Source of the DNA: Gimesia fumaroli | Lineage (GTDB): Bacteria; Planctomycetota; Planctomycetia; Planctomycetales; Planctomycetaceae | Reading direction: 5' to 3' | Assembly: GCF_007754425.1 (NCBI RefSeq) | Contig: NZ_CP037452.1 | Span: 6,737,164-6,801,163 of the forward strand | Length of the DNA stretch: 64,000 nucleotides | Shown: positions 27,615 to 36,268 of the stretch, one piece after another | Position numbering within the stretch: position 1 is the stretch's first letter | Layout of the letters: each line of letters starts with the position of its first letter | The notes under the pieces: model-generated | Databases searched by the model: none | The model's input: the letters and a program-made list of their open reading frames with translations, nothing else | Told to the model about the DNA's origin: nothing | Made by a program: the position numbers and the translations under genes

Positions 27615-28676
27615 TTAACTATCCCGTTGATTCTTATTACACCCCGGATCCAGGGGGACGGGTTTGCCTGTTTTTTCGATCGGGTGCGTGAAGAGATACT
27701 TCCAGACATCTTCGTGAATGTAGTTGCCCTTGGCATCTTTGCCGGCATTACCGCCGGGAACGACGGAGGAATGGGCGCGGCGGGTATTCTGTTTCACATC
27801 AAAGTCCGTGATCAACCGCCGTGTATTTCCATAAGGGGGCTTTGCTTTATCGACATTGACGATCGGACCAAATTCATGCAGCCCAATCAGTTCCCACGAA
27901 CGGCAGTAATGATCTGCGGTCCAGCCGCCATCTAAAACATGCGAAAAACCGAAGTAGCGATTTTCAGGTGTCGCGGAAGGGAGCGACTGCCAGTTCTGTA
28001 GTTGATCCCGTGGACCACAAAACATAACCACACGGCCGACCTTTTGATGTTTGGCAAAGCGGGCTGCGGTCGTCGAGCCGTGAGAACTGCCCGCCATAAT
28101 CACATCTTCCCAGCGAAGGTCTTTCCCATCCGGCGTCAGATAATAATCCCATTTGCCTTGTGGATTGTTTTTCGCCAGCCATTTCACAAACTGCAACGCG
28201 CGTTCTTTCATGCCATCCGGTTTGGAAATCTCCACCTGATTACTGAAATTTTCTCCGGTTGCTGCTTCCAGACGCACGTTACCCCGGCACGTTTCTCCCA
28301 CAGGCTGTTCCCGACATATTTTAGAGAACCAGCGGTTGGCGTAATGCACTTGAATGGCATGCAGGCCGTAACTGGAGAGCCGATCGAAGAGCCGGCTGTT
28401 ATATCCCATCAACCAGATCACCAGTTTGCCTCGCGGCTTGACGCGGGTATCCACGACCGCGTGTTCCAGATCCTGGACTTTCCCTTTCGCTTCAAAAACA
28501 AAGTCAATCTCTGGATGCTCTTTTGTTCTCGGATCAATTTCACTGGCACGGGCCGTCAACTTGTATTCCTGTGGCTTGGGATCCGAATAACGGAGCGGCC
28601 GTTTTCCTTCAGCCTGAAGCGGGCTGACAAAAACCAGAGTCAATAACACGAGGAAACAGAGCGATTTCAAATGCAT
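27615..28676 (-). CDS. Secreted alpha/beta-hydrolase-like protein
   Basis: The 353-aa product has a signal peptide cleaved after LQA (about residue 22). An alpha/beta hydrolase core includes VIWLMGYNS, the nucleophile elbow AGSSHGS (Gly-x-Ser-x-Gly-like, Ser about residue 196) and GRVVMFCGPRD. A late His (HEDVWKYL) could complete the triad. Four cysteines suggest disulfides in the periplasm. The family resembles the uncharacterised BPSS1187-like hydrolases that are common in planctomycetes. Substrate unknown. Confidence 0.7.
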   Translation of the reverse strand: MHLKSLCFLVLLTLVFVSPLQAEGKRPLRYSDPKPQEYKLTARASEIDPRTKEHPEIDFVFEAKGKVQDLEHAVVDTRVKPRGKLVIWLMGYNSRLFDRLSSYGLHAIQVHYANRWFSKICREQPVGETCRGNVRLEAATGENFSNQVEISKPDGMKERALQFVKWLAKNNPQGKWDYYLTPDGKDLRWEDVIMAGSSHGSTTAARFAKHQKVGRVVMFCGPRDQLQNWQSLPSATPENRYFGFSHVLDGGWTADHYCRSWELIGLHEFGPIVNVDKAKPPYGNTRRLITDFDVKQNTRRAHSSVVPGGNAGKDAKGNYIHEDVWKYLFTHPIEKTGKPVPLDPGCNKNQRDS

Positions 28677-28838
28677 GATCTTTCACCAGAATTAAAAGCA
28701 GAGAACAGGAAGATAACACGTTTCAAGAATTCTATTATATAGACGCAGGCCACATGAATCCTTACTCCCATCCCTTCATCTGGTGAGAACTTGAAAAAAG
28801 AACACAGTCCCGCATATGAAATGGGACAACGCGCAAAA

Positions 28839-28874
28839 AAACGCGACACACTTTTATAGGAGTGTATCGCGTTT
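28839..28874 (-). terminator. Rho-independent terminator
   Basis: The 14-bp stem AAACGCGACACACT/AGTGTATCGCGTTT (one G-U pair) is followed on the minus strand by seven T. It lies 29 bp after the acidic HTH-protein gene. Confidence 0.85.
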
Positions 28875-28902
28875 GAAATTTCTTGATGTTGATCTTGAGG
28901 CT

Positions 28903-30402
28903 CTAGAACAAACCGCCGAAGGTATCCAGAAACATGGAGCTGACGCTGGAGGGATCGTCATAATGCCACATGGTACGGATCAGGTCGTACATCATGATCG
29001 AGCAAATCACCATCAGCAAAGTGGAAATCCCCAGTGCAGCAAAGGTGCCAGCGCCCCACTCTGGTTCCGGTGCTGTCATCGCTGCCGCACCACGACCACC
29101 AAAGGCCGCTGGTGCAACAAATTCGGCATGGCTTTCGCCACTCTGGAACGAGTCATCGAAGTCATCGTCGTCTGCATCGTAAATATCGTCGAAGTCATCG
29201 TCGTCTTCATCAAAGACATCCGAGATGGCATCGTCGCTGGCGAAATCATCGTCATCCTCGAACATGGCAGACTCGCTGTCTTCGTCGTCGGAATCCAGAA
29301 TGACTGAACCCGATGAGCCTTCCATATCATCGTCGTCGCCCAGCATTAATACGCTCGTATCGGCGCTCGAATCGGACAGGTCAAAACTGCTGTCTTCATC
29401 ATCGTCTAAAGACGGAATTTCCAGAGTCGCATCTTTATCTGTAGACATCATGGGAGCGGTCTTATCGACGTCTTCTACATCAAACGGCTCCAGAGAAATT
29501 CCACTGTCGGCGGTGATGGAAATATCACTGCCCGTGTCGTCCTCCAGAGAAATCCCGCTTTCGTCATCATCCACCAGAGAGATGCCACTTTCGTCAGCTC
29601 CTTCCAGTGAAATACCACTGTCCAACGGGCCGGCGAGTGAGATTCCACTGTCCGATGCCAGAGAGATGCCGCTGTCTTCTGCCAGAATGGAAGAGTCGTT
29701 TGCTTCATCAGAAACCAGAGCGACATCGCTGTCACTACCGAGATCAAAGTCTTCATCAGCGATTAAAGCCACATCACTTTCGCTGCCTGCGATATTGGAA
29801 TCATCGGCTACCAGTTTCACATCACTGTCACTGCCGGAATCCAGATCAAGCATATCAAATTCAGGTTCTGAATCAGCATCGACCAGTTTCACATCGCTGT
29901 CACTGCCCATGTCAATGCTGGAATCGTCTGTTAGACGCACATCGCTGTCGGAATCTTCTCCGACGGCTACCAACTCTGGTTCGCTGTCCAGAGTCAGGTC
30001 ATCACCATCATCAACGACCAGACGCACGTCACTGTCGGAACTACTCAGTTCCACGGGTTCATCATCGTCATCATGGACACTACCCCGAATCACAGTGGCC
30101 TGCTCGCCGACTTCATCTTCATCAATGACACTTCCATTTCCTTCATCCAGTTCATCCCCTTCGAGGATCGCAGAACCGAACAAGTCGTCGTCATCATCGT
30201 CTTCAGAAAACAGAGGAATGGCAGGATCGGAATCAGCCTGACGAGAACGACCTAATTCCTCGATGTCTTCCATGCGAAATTTCCATGCACCCCGATCTGC
30301 AAACCCGCGAATATCACCTGCTTCTCTCAAGCGGTTTAATTCGTCTTTTTCCATTCCCAGCTCTGCTGCTGCTTCTTCGAGGTTCAGATATTTTTTGGCC
30401 AT
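28903..30402 (-). CDS. HTH protein with long acidic repeat region and C-terminal membrane helix
   Basis: The 499-aa protein has an N-terminal MerR/excisionase-like helix-turn-helix (residues 4-52: YLNLEEAAAELGMEKDEL, then GDIRGF and WKFRMEDIEEL). Next comes a roughly 370-residue, extremely acidic low-complexity region. Two repeat units dominate that region: GSDSDVKLV-like units (about 100-230) and DSGISL units, about eight times (about 235-315). Runs of Asp follow. A single hydrophobic helix lies near the end (about 450-472), followed by a short tail. This predicts a DNA-binding head tethered to the membrane by a flexible polyanionic linker. Proteins of this layout occur in planctomycetes without known function. 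Confidence 0.75.
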   Translation of the reverse strand: MAKKYLNLEEAAAELGMEKDELNRLREAGDIRGFADRGAWKFRMEDIEELGRSRQADSDPAIPLFSEDDDDDDLFGSAILEGDELDEGNGSVIDEDEVGEQATVIRGSVHDDDDEPVELSSSDSDVRLVVDDGDDLTLDSEPELVAVGEDSDSDVRLTDDSSIDMGSDSDVKLVDADSEPEFDMLDLDSGSDSDVKLVADDSNIAGSESDVALIADEDFDLGSDSDVALVSDEANDSSILAEDSGISLASDSGISLAGPLDSGISLEGADESGISLVDDDESGISLEDDTGSDISITADSGISLEPFDVEDVDKTAPMMSTDKDATLEIPSLDDDEDSSFDLSDSSADTSVLMLGDDDDMEGSSGSVILDSDDEDSESAMFEDDDDFASDDAISDVFDEDDDDFDDIYDADDDDFDDSFQSGESHAEFVAPAAFGGRGAAAMTAPEPEWGAGTFAALGISTLLMVICSIMMYDLIRTMWHYDDPSSVSSMFLDTFGGLF

Positions 30403-30862
30403 TGTGGCACGACTCCGACATCAATGATGTAAATTAAGAATTGAGGATGTGTTTATCGTCATCGGACGCTGGACTGCGAAATTTCAGTGGTATCAACCCT
30501 GAAATTGAGTAGACGAACGCCTTTGCGAAGAACTTACGGGTTCTTTTAATAATGTCAGCGACATCAACCACTTCTTAATGAATCCTGGCAAGAACCAGAA
30601 TTTATGATCAAGAAGTTTTCCGAACCCCTTTATTTATCTATTTTTATTCTAAATTAGAACCGGTCTGTTGCAAGTACCTTCTTGACGAATCGATCGTTCT
30701 TCCACAACAATTCCTAGCCGAACCATATGTCCACTTTTGACAGGTTCCAATTACCTAAGACAGATCGATTAAACAGGTTATAGCGAATCCGCCTCATGCA
30801 CTTGCTCAACGAGGGGCAAGCTTGCCACTTGGTACGACTTCAGACCGTGATGAACCGGACAT
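30403..30862. other. Intergenic region, AT-rich
   Basis: This 460-bp stretch lies upstream of the acidic HTH gene and downstream of the PspA-like gene. It contains AT-rich tracts (30640-30660) but no recognisable gene, terminator or RNA. Confidence 0.35.
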
Positions 30863-31417
30863 TTATTGGCCCAGTTCACGCTTCAATGCGGCTAATTCGG
30901 ATTCGATCTCTTCAGAGCGGGAAGAAGTCAGTGAAGGGGCTTCGTCAGAAGTTTCCGGGGTGGCTTGTGCGGAAGTTTCTGTCAGTCCTGCTTTTTCCGT
31001 TAATTCCAGCTGCTTGCGCTTTGCTTCTGCCAATCGTGCCTGCAAGGCATGCAAGGTGGTCGTCAAATGTTCGCAAGTCGCAACCGCAGCCTGATGTTGC
31101 TGTTCAAGTCCCGCCATCAAGTCTTCGATTTCCTGTTTGCGAACCAGCGAATTGCGTGCTTCGGTTTCATCCCCCATGGCGAGCGAATTCTTCGCGGCCT
31201 CTTTCCAATGAAAGACCTGCTCCTGATGCTCTTGCAGTTCTTTCTGGATTGCCTGTTCATTCGCCTTAGCTGTTTTGACACTTCGATTGGCGCCTGCGAG
31301 GCCTTCATTCATCTCGGCAATAATCTGCTCGATCTCTTTGACGGGATCAGCGGCATTATCAAGTAAATGAGTCAGATTACAGGTAACAATGTCAGTGAGC
31401 CGACTGAAATAGCTCAT
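30863..31417 (-). CDS. PspA/IM30-family protein
   Basis: The 184-aa protein is almost entirely alpha-helical coiled coil and begins MSYFSRLTDIVTCNLTHLLDNAADP. This N-terminal amphipathic helix followed by the 'D-P-x-K-x-I-E-Q-I-I-x-E-M' segment is characteristic of the phage-shock protein A/Vipp1 family, ESCRT-III relatives that bind and remodel the inner membrane under stress. It is shorter than typical PspA (about 220 aa) and has a polar, Ser/Thr-rich C-terminal linker ending in a short helix. It follows an ECF sigma gene by 133 bp on the same strand. No sigma-54 site, typical of pspA in enterobacteria, is visible. Confidence 0.8.
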   Translation of the reverse strand: MSYFSRLTDIVTCNLTHLLDNAADPVKEIEQIIAEMNEGLAGANRSVKTAKANEQAIQKELQEHQEQVFHWKEAAKNSLAMGDETEARNSLVRKQEIEDLMAGLEQQHQAAVATCEHLTTTLHALQARLAEAKRKQLELTEKAGLTETSAQATPETSDEAPSLTSSRSEEIESELAALKRELGQ

Positions 31418-31550
31418 TCCCCTCTTCTCCGTACTGTAGTAAATGGTTCATGAAAAGAACGCGAATTCGAAGGCCCTGGGTTGAGTCAACGCAATTCGCG
31501 AATGTCGGGTTCATTTATTTCTTGAGATCTCAATAATTAAAGTATCTTGA

Positions 31551-32138
31551 CTAATTCTGCTGTGAGCCCGTCACTCCCAGTAACTTCAATTTTTCTCGTA
31601 ATTTCTCTCGGGCCAGCCTTAAACGACTTTTCGCAGTCGCCAGATTGGTCTCCATGACCTCCGCGACTTCGTTCAGTGTCAATTCGGAATAATGGTGCAG
31701 GGTAAAGGTTAAACGCTGATCTTCCGGAATTGTTCCCAGCAGCTCGTCCACAATCAATGCCAGTTCTTTGATATTGGCTTTCTCTTCCGGCGATACGACT
31801 TCACTGGCCAACCGATTCAACGAATCGTCTTCATCCGCTTTTTTACCGGTATAGGCCTTGATCAGTGCATCGTGTGATCGACGGCGGATATTGTCGATCA
31901 ACAGATTTCGCGCCACACGGTACATCCAGCCACGAAATCGCCCTTGAGGCAGATAGTCCCAGGATTGATTGTAAACCCGCAGCAGAGTTTCCTGTGAAAG
32001 GTCTTCGGACAGCTGGGAATCACGCGTATTCCGGAAAAAAAAGCCGATCAAAGGACCCTGATATTTTTCTACCATCTCATCAAAGGCGCGCAGCTCACCA
32101 CTTTGAATGCGAATCATCAATTGATCGTCTTCGTTCAT
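31551..32138 (-). CDS. ECF RNA polymerase sigma factor
   Basis: The start is placed at ATG 32138 (MNEDDQLMIRIQSGELRAF), with GGAAAGGG upstream; the longer 245-aa frame adds a non-homologous leader. The 195-aa protein has region 2 (EDLSQETLLRVYNQ and FRGWMYRVARNLLIDNIRRR) and region 4 (IPEDQRLTFTLHHYSELTLNEVAEVMETNLATAKSR...). No anti-sigma gene is adjacent. The PspA-like gene downstream may be cotranscribed, suggesting an envelope-stress link. Confidence 0.9.
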   Translation of the reverse strand: MNEDDQLMIRIQSGELRAFDEMVEKYQGPLIGFFFRNTRDSQLSEDLSQETLLRVYNQSWDYLPQGRFRGWMYRVARNLLIDNIRRRSHDALIKAYTGKKADEDDSLNRLASEVVSPEEKANIKELALIVDELLGTIPEDQRLTFTLHHYSELTLNEVAEVMETNLATAKSRLRLAREKLREKLKLLGVTGSQQN

Positions 32139-32409
32139 GGTGCCCTTTCCGGAGAGAACGCGCTGGCCTTCAATACTGGCAGACAAGCTGACCGGAATCG
32201 TCGCTTCTGCCTGTAAATAGAAACCGGCACATCGCTGCTTTCTAGAATGATATTCTAATATTGTGATCAGATATCCTGTAGAATTCACGTCTAAACCGCT
32301 AACATTTCGGTGTTGAATTACTTTTCACTCAAATCAGTAGCAAAATCAGCAAAACTTCTACCCGTCATGGACTATTGTGAGCAGCTATTGAGTACCGCAG
32401 GATATTGTT

Positions 32410-33651
32410 GTGTCGACTACGGAAACTGTCAAAATCGAATTGAACTACGGCTTTACCGGAGAATTTCGTTGTGAAATCGATCCGGAGCGGCTGATCTGGT
32501 ATCATCAGGCACCAGAGGCGTTAGCAGACGTATTACAGTCAACAGAGCAGGTGCTGAAAAACCCTCTGGAACTTCCCCCGTTGGATTTAGCTGTCGTCCC
32601 GGGAGATAAACTCACCATCGCCGTTGATTTCCAGGTTCCCGCTGTCAGCGAAATCATCAATGCCGTCTGGGAGTTTCTCTCTGACTGTGGCATTGAAGCC
32701 GGCGACGTCACCATTCTGCAGACACAATCCGGCGATCCGGAACTGCATCAGAAATTAAAAGTCGCCATCACTAAAGAACTCCAGGAGCAGGCACAGTGGG
32801 TCATTCACGATCCAAAGAGTCAGGAGTCCCTCGGCTACCTGGGGACCTCAGCCGGAGGCGAGCGGATTTATCTCTCGAAACATTTACTCGAAGCCGACTT
32901 CATCCTGCCGATTGAACTGGTGAGCTTCGATCCGCTGATTGGCTATGCCGGGGGAGGCAGTTCCATCTATCCCGGCTTTTCTTCACAGGAAGCCATCGTC
33001 AAAAGCCGAGGGCAATCACACCGGGAACTCACTCCCAAAGAGAGCCGTCCTCTGCGTCAGCTCATTGATGAAGTGGGCTGGATGCTGGGCTTGCAATATA
33101 GCCTGCAGGTCATCCCCGCGGGTGGGTTACAGATTTCCGAAATCTGTTTTGGCAGTCTGGAAGCCTCCTTCCGAAAAGCAAAAGAGCTTCTGGATCAGTC
33201 TTGGAAATTGGAACCGGAATACAAATCGGAAATGGTCGTACTTGCCGTTGAAAATGGCCCGGCAGGGCACCAATGGAATCAGTTAGGCCGAGTTCTGGAA
33301 ACAGCTCGTAACCTCGTCACGCAGGATGGTCGCGTTGTCCTGCTGACGCAAATCGAAGCCGAATTCGGCGAAGGCATGCAGATTCTTTCCAGCTGCCATG
33401 AACCCCTGGATGCGATCAAGCCACTGCGCGATAAACAGCCCGGCGATCTCGTGGCAGCCACCCAGATGGCGCTCACCGGGGACTGGGCTCTGATCTGCCT
33501 GCTGAGCAAAGCCAGCAGCGACGATGTCGAAGACCTGTTTATTATTCCGCTCGAAGATGAAGCCGAAGTCCAACGCCTGCTGCAGACAGACGAAACGGTT
33601 TCCTTCATCGCCTCGGCACAACATGCCTACGGGCAACTCAAACAGGATTAG
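32410..33651 (+). CDS. LarA-like (DUF2088) protein without the racemase active site
   Basis: The 413-aa product, from GTG 32410, follows the LarA lactate-racemase fold. Segments seen are PGDKLTIAV, WVIHDPKSQESLGYLG, GERIYLSKHLLEADFILP and GYAGGGSSIYPG, which parallel the LarA signatures. In true LarA enzymes the last motif is H-x-x-x-G-[FY]-S-G-G-x-K. The His and the nickel-pincer-binding Lys are Asp and Ser here. The DxTRP and GTHRP motifs earlier in the protein are also replaced (DFQVP, SGDP). The protein therefore cannot be a Ni-pincer racemase of the known type. Role unknown. Confidence 0.75.
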   Translation: MSTTETVKIELNYGFTGEFRCEIDPERLIWYHQAPEALADVLQSTEQVLKNPLELPPLDLAVVPGDKLTIAVDFQVPAVSEIINAVWEFLSDCGIEAGDVTILQTQSGDPELHQKLKVAITKELQEQAQWVIHDPKSQESLGYLGTSAGGERIYLSKHLLEADFILPIELVSFDPLIGYAGGGSSIYPGFSSQEAIVKSRGQSHRELTPKESRPLRQLIDEVGWMLGLQYSLQVIPAGGLQISEICFGSLEASFRKAKELLDQSWKLEPEYKSEMVVLAVENGPAGHQWNQLGRVLETARNLVTQDGRVVLLTQIEAEFGEGMQILSSCHEPLDAIKPLRDKQPGDLVAATQMALTGDWALICLLSKASSDDVEDLFIIPLEDEAEVQRLLQTDETVSFIASAQHAYGQLKQD

Positions 33652-33675
33652 TGTGAAGTCAGCGAACGCCCTGTT

Positions 33676-34659
33676 TTAGGTTACGGGTAAGCCTGCTGCT
33701 TTGAGGACCGTTTCCTGTACGTGATAGTCGTGATCGTACGAAAAGTCGATATCCTTTTCGCGGCGGATGATCCGCGCCATATCGGCCACGTCGTCAGTGT
33801 AGCGCGTGTAGCCGTCAAATTTGATGTCCTGCTGTCCTTTGCGGAATTTTCCTTTCGCGTTGGACAGGGTTAAACTGGCAGCCGGCCTGCCGAATGGTTG
33901 CAGATGAAAAGTGCCTTCTGAGCCACACACGACAATGTGTCTGCGATCAAAGCCGTTGACTTCATTGCAACTGGATTTAACTGTCGCCAGTGCTTTGGGA
34001 TAGCTGAAGATCGCCAGCATGTTATCCTGTAACGTGTCGTCAATCTCGGATGCATGCTGTGAGAATGCGGTAACTTGTTCCGGCCTGCCGAGAATCTGGA
34101 CCACCAGATCAATCACATGGCAACCCAGTTCAAACATCATGCCTCCCGGCTGAGGTTCCAGTTTCGTGCGGCTGGCGGCGTCCATTTTTTTACTGATCAC
34201 GGTATGCACCTCAAACGGCTCGCCGAGCCAGCCTTTTTTCAGCAGGTCGCGCAGCAGCACCATTCCCGGGTTGTAGCGATACATGTATCCCATCTGCAGT
34301 AGCAGATGTTTTTGTGCGGCCTGATCCAGAATCCGTTTGAAGTGCGGCAACGAGAGTCCCGCTGGTTTATCCAGGTGAATGTGCTTGCCTGCGGCGATGC
34401 AGGTTTCGGCTGTGGTCAATAGATCGGGCACCAGTGTTTCTACCGCGACGGCCTGCAGGCCGTCGATATTCAGCAGTTGTTCCTGCGTCAGAAAAGGGAG
34501 CCCCTGATAAATGCCCGTCGATTCTGCGTACTTACGTAAATTCGGATCAGGTTCGACCACCCCCACAACTTCGTATTCATCCGACTTGCGAAAGGCCTGC
34601 ATTTTTCCGCCCGCATGCGGATGACCGACGCCAATCTGCCCGACTTTGATTTTCTTCAC
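33676..34659 (-). CDS. Gfo/Idh/MocA-family oxidoreductase
   Basis: The 327-aa protein (GTG start 34659, with AAAGGAA seven bases upstream) has the N-terminal Rossmann nucleotide-binding motif VGQIGVGHPHAGG and the family's central AGKHIHLDKPAGLSL, equivalent to the EKP motif. A C-terminal alpha/beta dimerisation domain contains GGMMFELGCHVIDLV. It should oxidise or reduce a sugar or inositol derivative with NAD(P). It is 30 bp downstream of the ceramidase-like gene in the same operon. No twin-arginine leader is present, so it is cytoplasmic. Confidence 0.92.
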   Translation of the reverse strand: MKKIKVGQIGVGHPHAGGKMQAFRKSDEYEVVGVVEPDPNLRKYAESTGIYQGLPFLTQEQLLNIDGLQAVAVETLVPDLLTTAETCIAAGKHIHLDKPAGLSLPHFKRILDQAAQKHLLLQMGYMYRYNPGMVLLRDLLKKGWLGEPFEVHTVISKKMDAASRTKLEPQPGGMMFELGCHVIDLVVQILGRPEQVTAFSQHASEIDDTLQDNMLAIFSYPKALATVKSSCNEVNGFDRRHIVVCGSEGTFHLQPFGRPAASLTLSNAKGKFRKGQQDIKFDGYTRYTDDVADMARIIRREKDIDFSYDHDYHVQETVLKAAGLPVT

Positions 34660-34689
34660 GATACGATTCCTTTGAGGGAGTGTCCCCGA

Positions 34690-36153
34690 CTATTTGGATT
34701 TCACTTCACGGAGTAAGCGGATGGTTTCTGCCACCATTTCTTCGCCCCCTCCCGGCTGAATGACCGAATTCATCGGCTCGTAGCCGCCTCCTTGATAAGA
34801 GAGTCGGGTCGGTATATAAACCGGATCATTACTGTTGGAGAGTTCGATGACCATCGTCTGGCGATACGGAGAAAGACGTTTGATCGTCAATCCCAGGTCA
34901 ACAAAGACCTCGCCCGGCAATCCGACGATGGCCGTGTCTTCACCAATCTGGAAGACCTGGATTTCAATCGGAATCGTTTTCCCCGCTCCGGCAAGACTCA
35001 CGGAAGGTTTTCGTTGAGGATCGGTAAACAACGATTCTATTGAACCCTGTTGCAGCAGATCCAGATAAATGATTTTAAACGCTTTGACTTTTTCCAGCGT
35101 CGGAATCTTCTCGTTATTTTCAATGCGTTTAATTGTGGTCCGCGCTTCTGCTAAATCTTCACTGGAATATGACTGCATCGGAATCTGCAGCACAGACCGT
35201 CCAAAGGCCAGATCCGGTTTGACTGGCTGCAAGTCTTTCATCGCCGTCAGAAACGTTTTGCCTAACTGGCTGCCGATAAAATCGGGACGATTACGTTCCT
35301 TCACGCGCGGATTGACATGGTTGATATCGCCGCAGGTTCCCGCACCGAAGGCGGAAAGGAATTTGGGATTCAGTTCCGATTTCAACATACGTTCCAGATA
35401 GGCGGGAAAGTCGGCACTGCATTTGTCTCCGCCCGTCGTATCCAAGTGCAGGGCATAGACACTCAAAGCACCCACCGGTTTTCCTTCTGGAGAACGAAAC
35501 ATCAGAATGTCCAGCTCCGGATCAATGGGCCCTGCAGAACGCACGACGTTCTTGTTTCGAAAGTTGGCCCAGGTGCTGATGGTTCCGTCTTTCATGACGA
35601 ACCGGCGATTAAAGGCCACGTTTGTTTCTTCACCGGAACCGGTTGACAACTGGAGTGGCTGCAGATTTAGACTCGCATCTACGGCCGACTGGGCAATCGC
35701 TTCCACCAGCGCTGCCGGATAAGAGGTCGGTTTCGTCTCTGGTGTTTTACCCTGCTGCGAAAGAATAAAGCGGCAGAGATCTCTGGCATAATCGGGGCCA
35801 GTATGCGTGTGCGTGCCGCAGATGAGAACCTGTTCGCCGGGAATTCCGGTTTGAGCTTCAATCCGGTCGCGAACCAGTCCTGCCAGATCTGCCGAGATGC
35901 CCAGTATGTCGCAGGCGATGACAGCCAGTCGGGTCTCATCTTGTGAAAAAACCATCGCCTTGGCGTGTAGCGGGTCAAGTGCGCCCGTATTTTTTCGTTC
36001 GTGATAATAGCCGCTCAGCGGATAGCCGACGGGCGGCGTGATTTCCACGGAAGCCAGACCGACTTTGAATTCACCGGTCTCCGCCGCAAAGATAGTACTC
36101 GAAACGGAAACGGAAAAAAGTACGATAGAGAGAATATGCACGATTCTGAACAT
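34690..36153 (-). CDS. Secreted neutral/alkaline ceramidase-like hydrolase
   Basis: The ATG at 36153 is preferred to the TTG one codon earlier. The 487-aa protein has a signal peptide (cleaved near FAAETG). The N-terminal domain resembles neutral ceramidases (PF04734), with VGLASVEITPPVG, ICGTHTHTGPDY (zinc-binding His pair) and later AFGAGTCGDINH with another probable metal-binding region. Proteins of this group are common in planctomycetes and usually too short to be full ceramidases, so the amide substrate is open. It is cotranscribed with the oxidoreductase gene. Confidence 0.82.
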   Translation of the reverse strand: MFRIVHILSIVLFSVSVSSTIFAAETGEFKVGLASVEITPPVGYPLSGYYHERKNTGALDPLHAKAMVFSQDETRLAVIACDILGISADLAGLVRDRIEAQTGIPGEQVLICGTHTHTGPDYARDLCRFILSQQGKTPETKPTSYPAALVEAIAQSAVDASLNLQPLQLSTGSGEETNVAFNRRFVMKDGTISTWANFRNKNVVRSAGPIDPELDILMFRSPEGKPVGALSVYALHLDTTGGDKCSADFPAYLERMLKSELNPKFLSAFGAGTCGDINHVNPRVKERNRPDFIGSQLGKTFLTAMKDLQPVKPDLAFGRSVLQIPMQSYSSEDLAEARTTIKRIENNEKIPTLEKVKAFKIIYLDLLQQGSIESLFTDPQRKPSVSLAGAGKTIPIEIQVFQIGEDTAIVGLPGEVFVDLGLTIKRLSPYRQTMVIELSNSNDPVYIPTRLSYQGGGYEPMNSVIQPGGGEEMVAETIRLLREVKSK

Positions 36154-36268
36154 CAATTAACTCACTGGAATGACAGGGGGCAGGTAGGAGTCTAGAATAA
36201 ACGCTACGTTTCATCGTAAACAATCGTCTGAAGAAAAACCACTCATTTTCTCTGTGGAAGGGAACAAG

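Noticed and set aside
29225-30241. 338-aa open frame antisense to the acidic HTH protein
   Set aside because: It is the complement of a Ser/Asp repeat region, giving an artificial Ser/Glu-rich frame with no ribosome binding site.
31430-31550. Sigma-54 site upstream of the PspA-like gene, expected from enterobacterial pspA
   Set aside because: No GG/GC pair with the right spacing and flanks was found.
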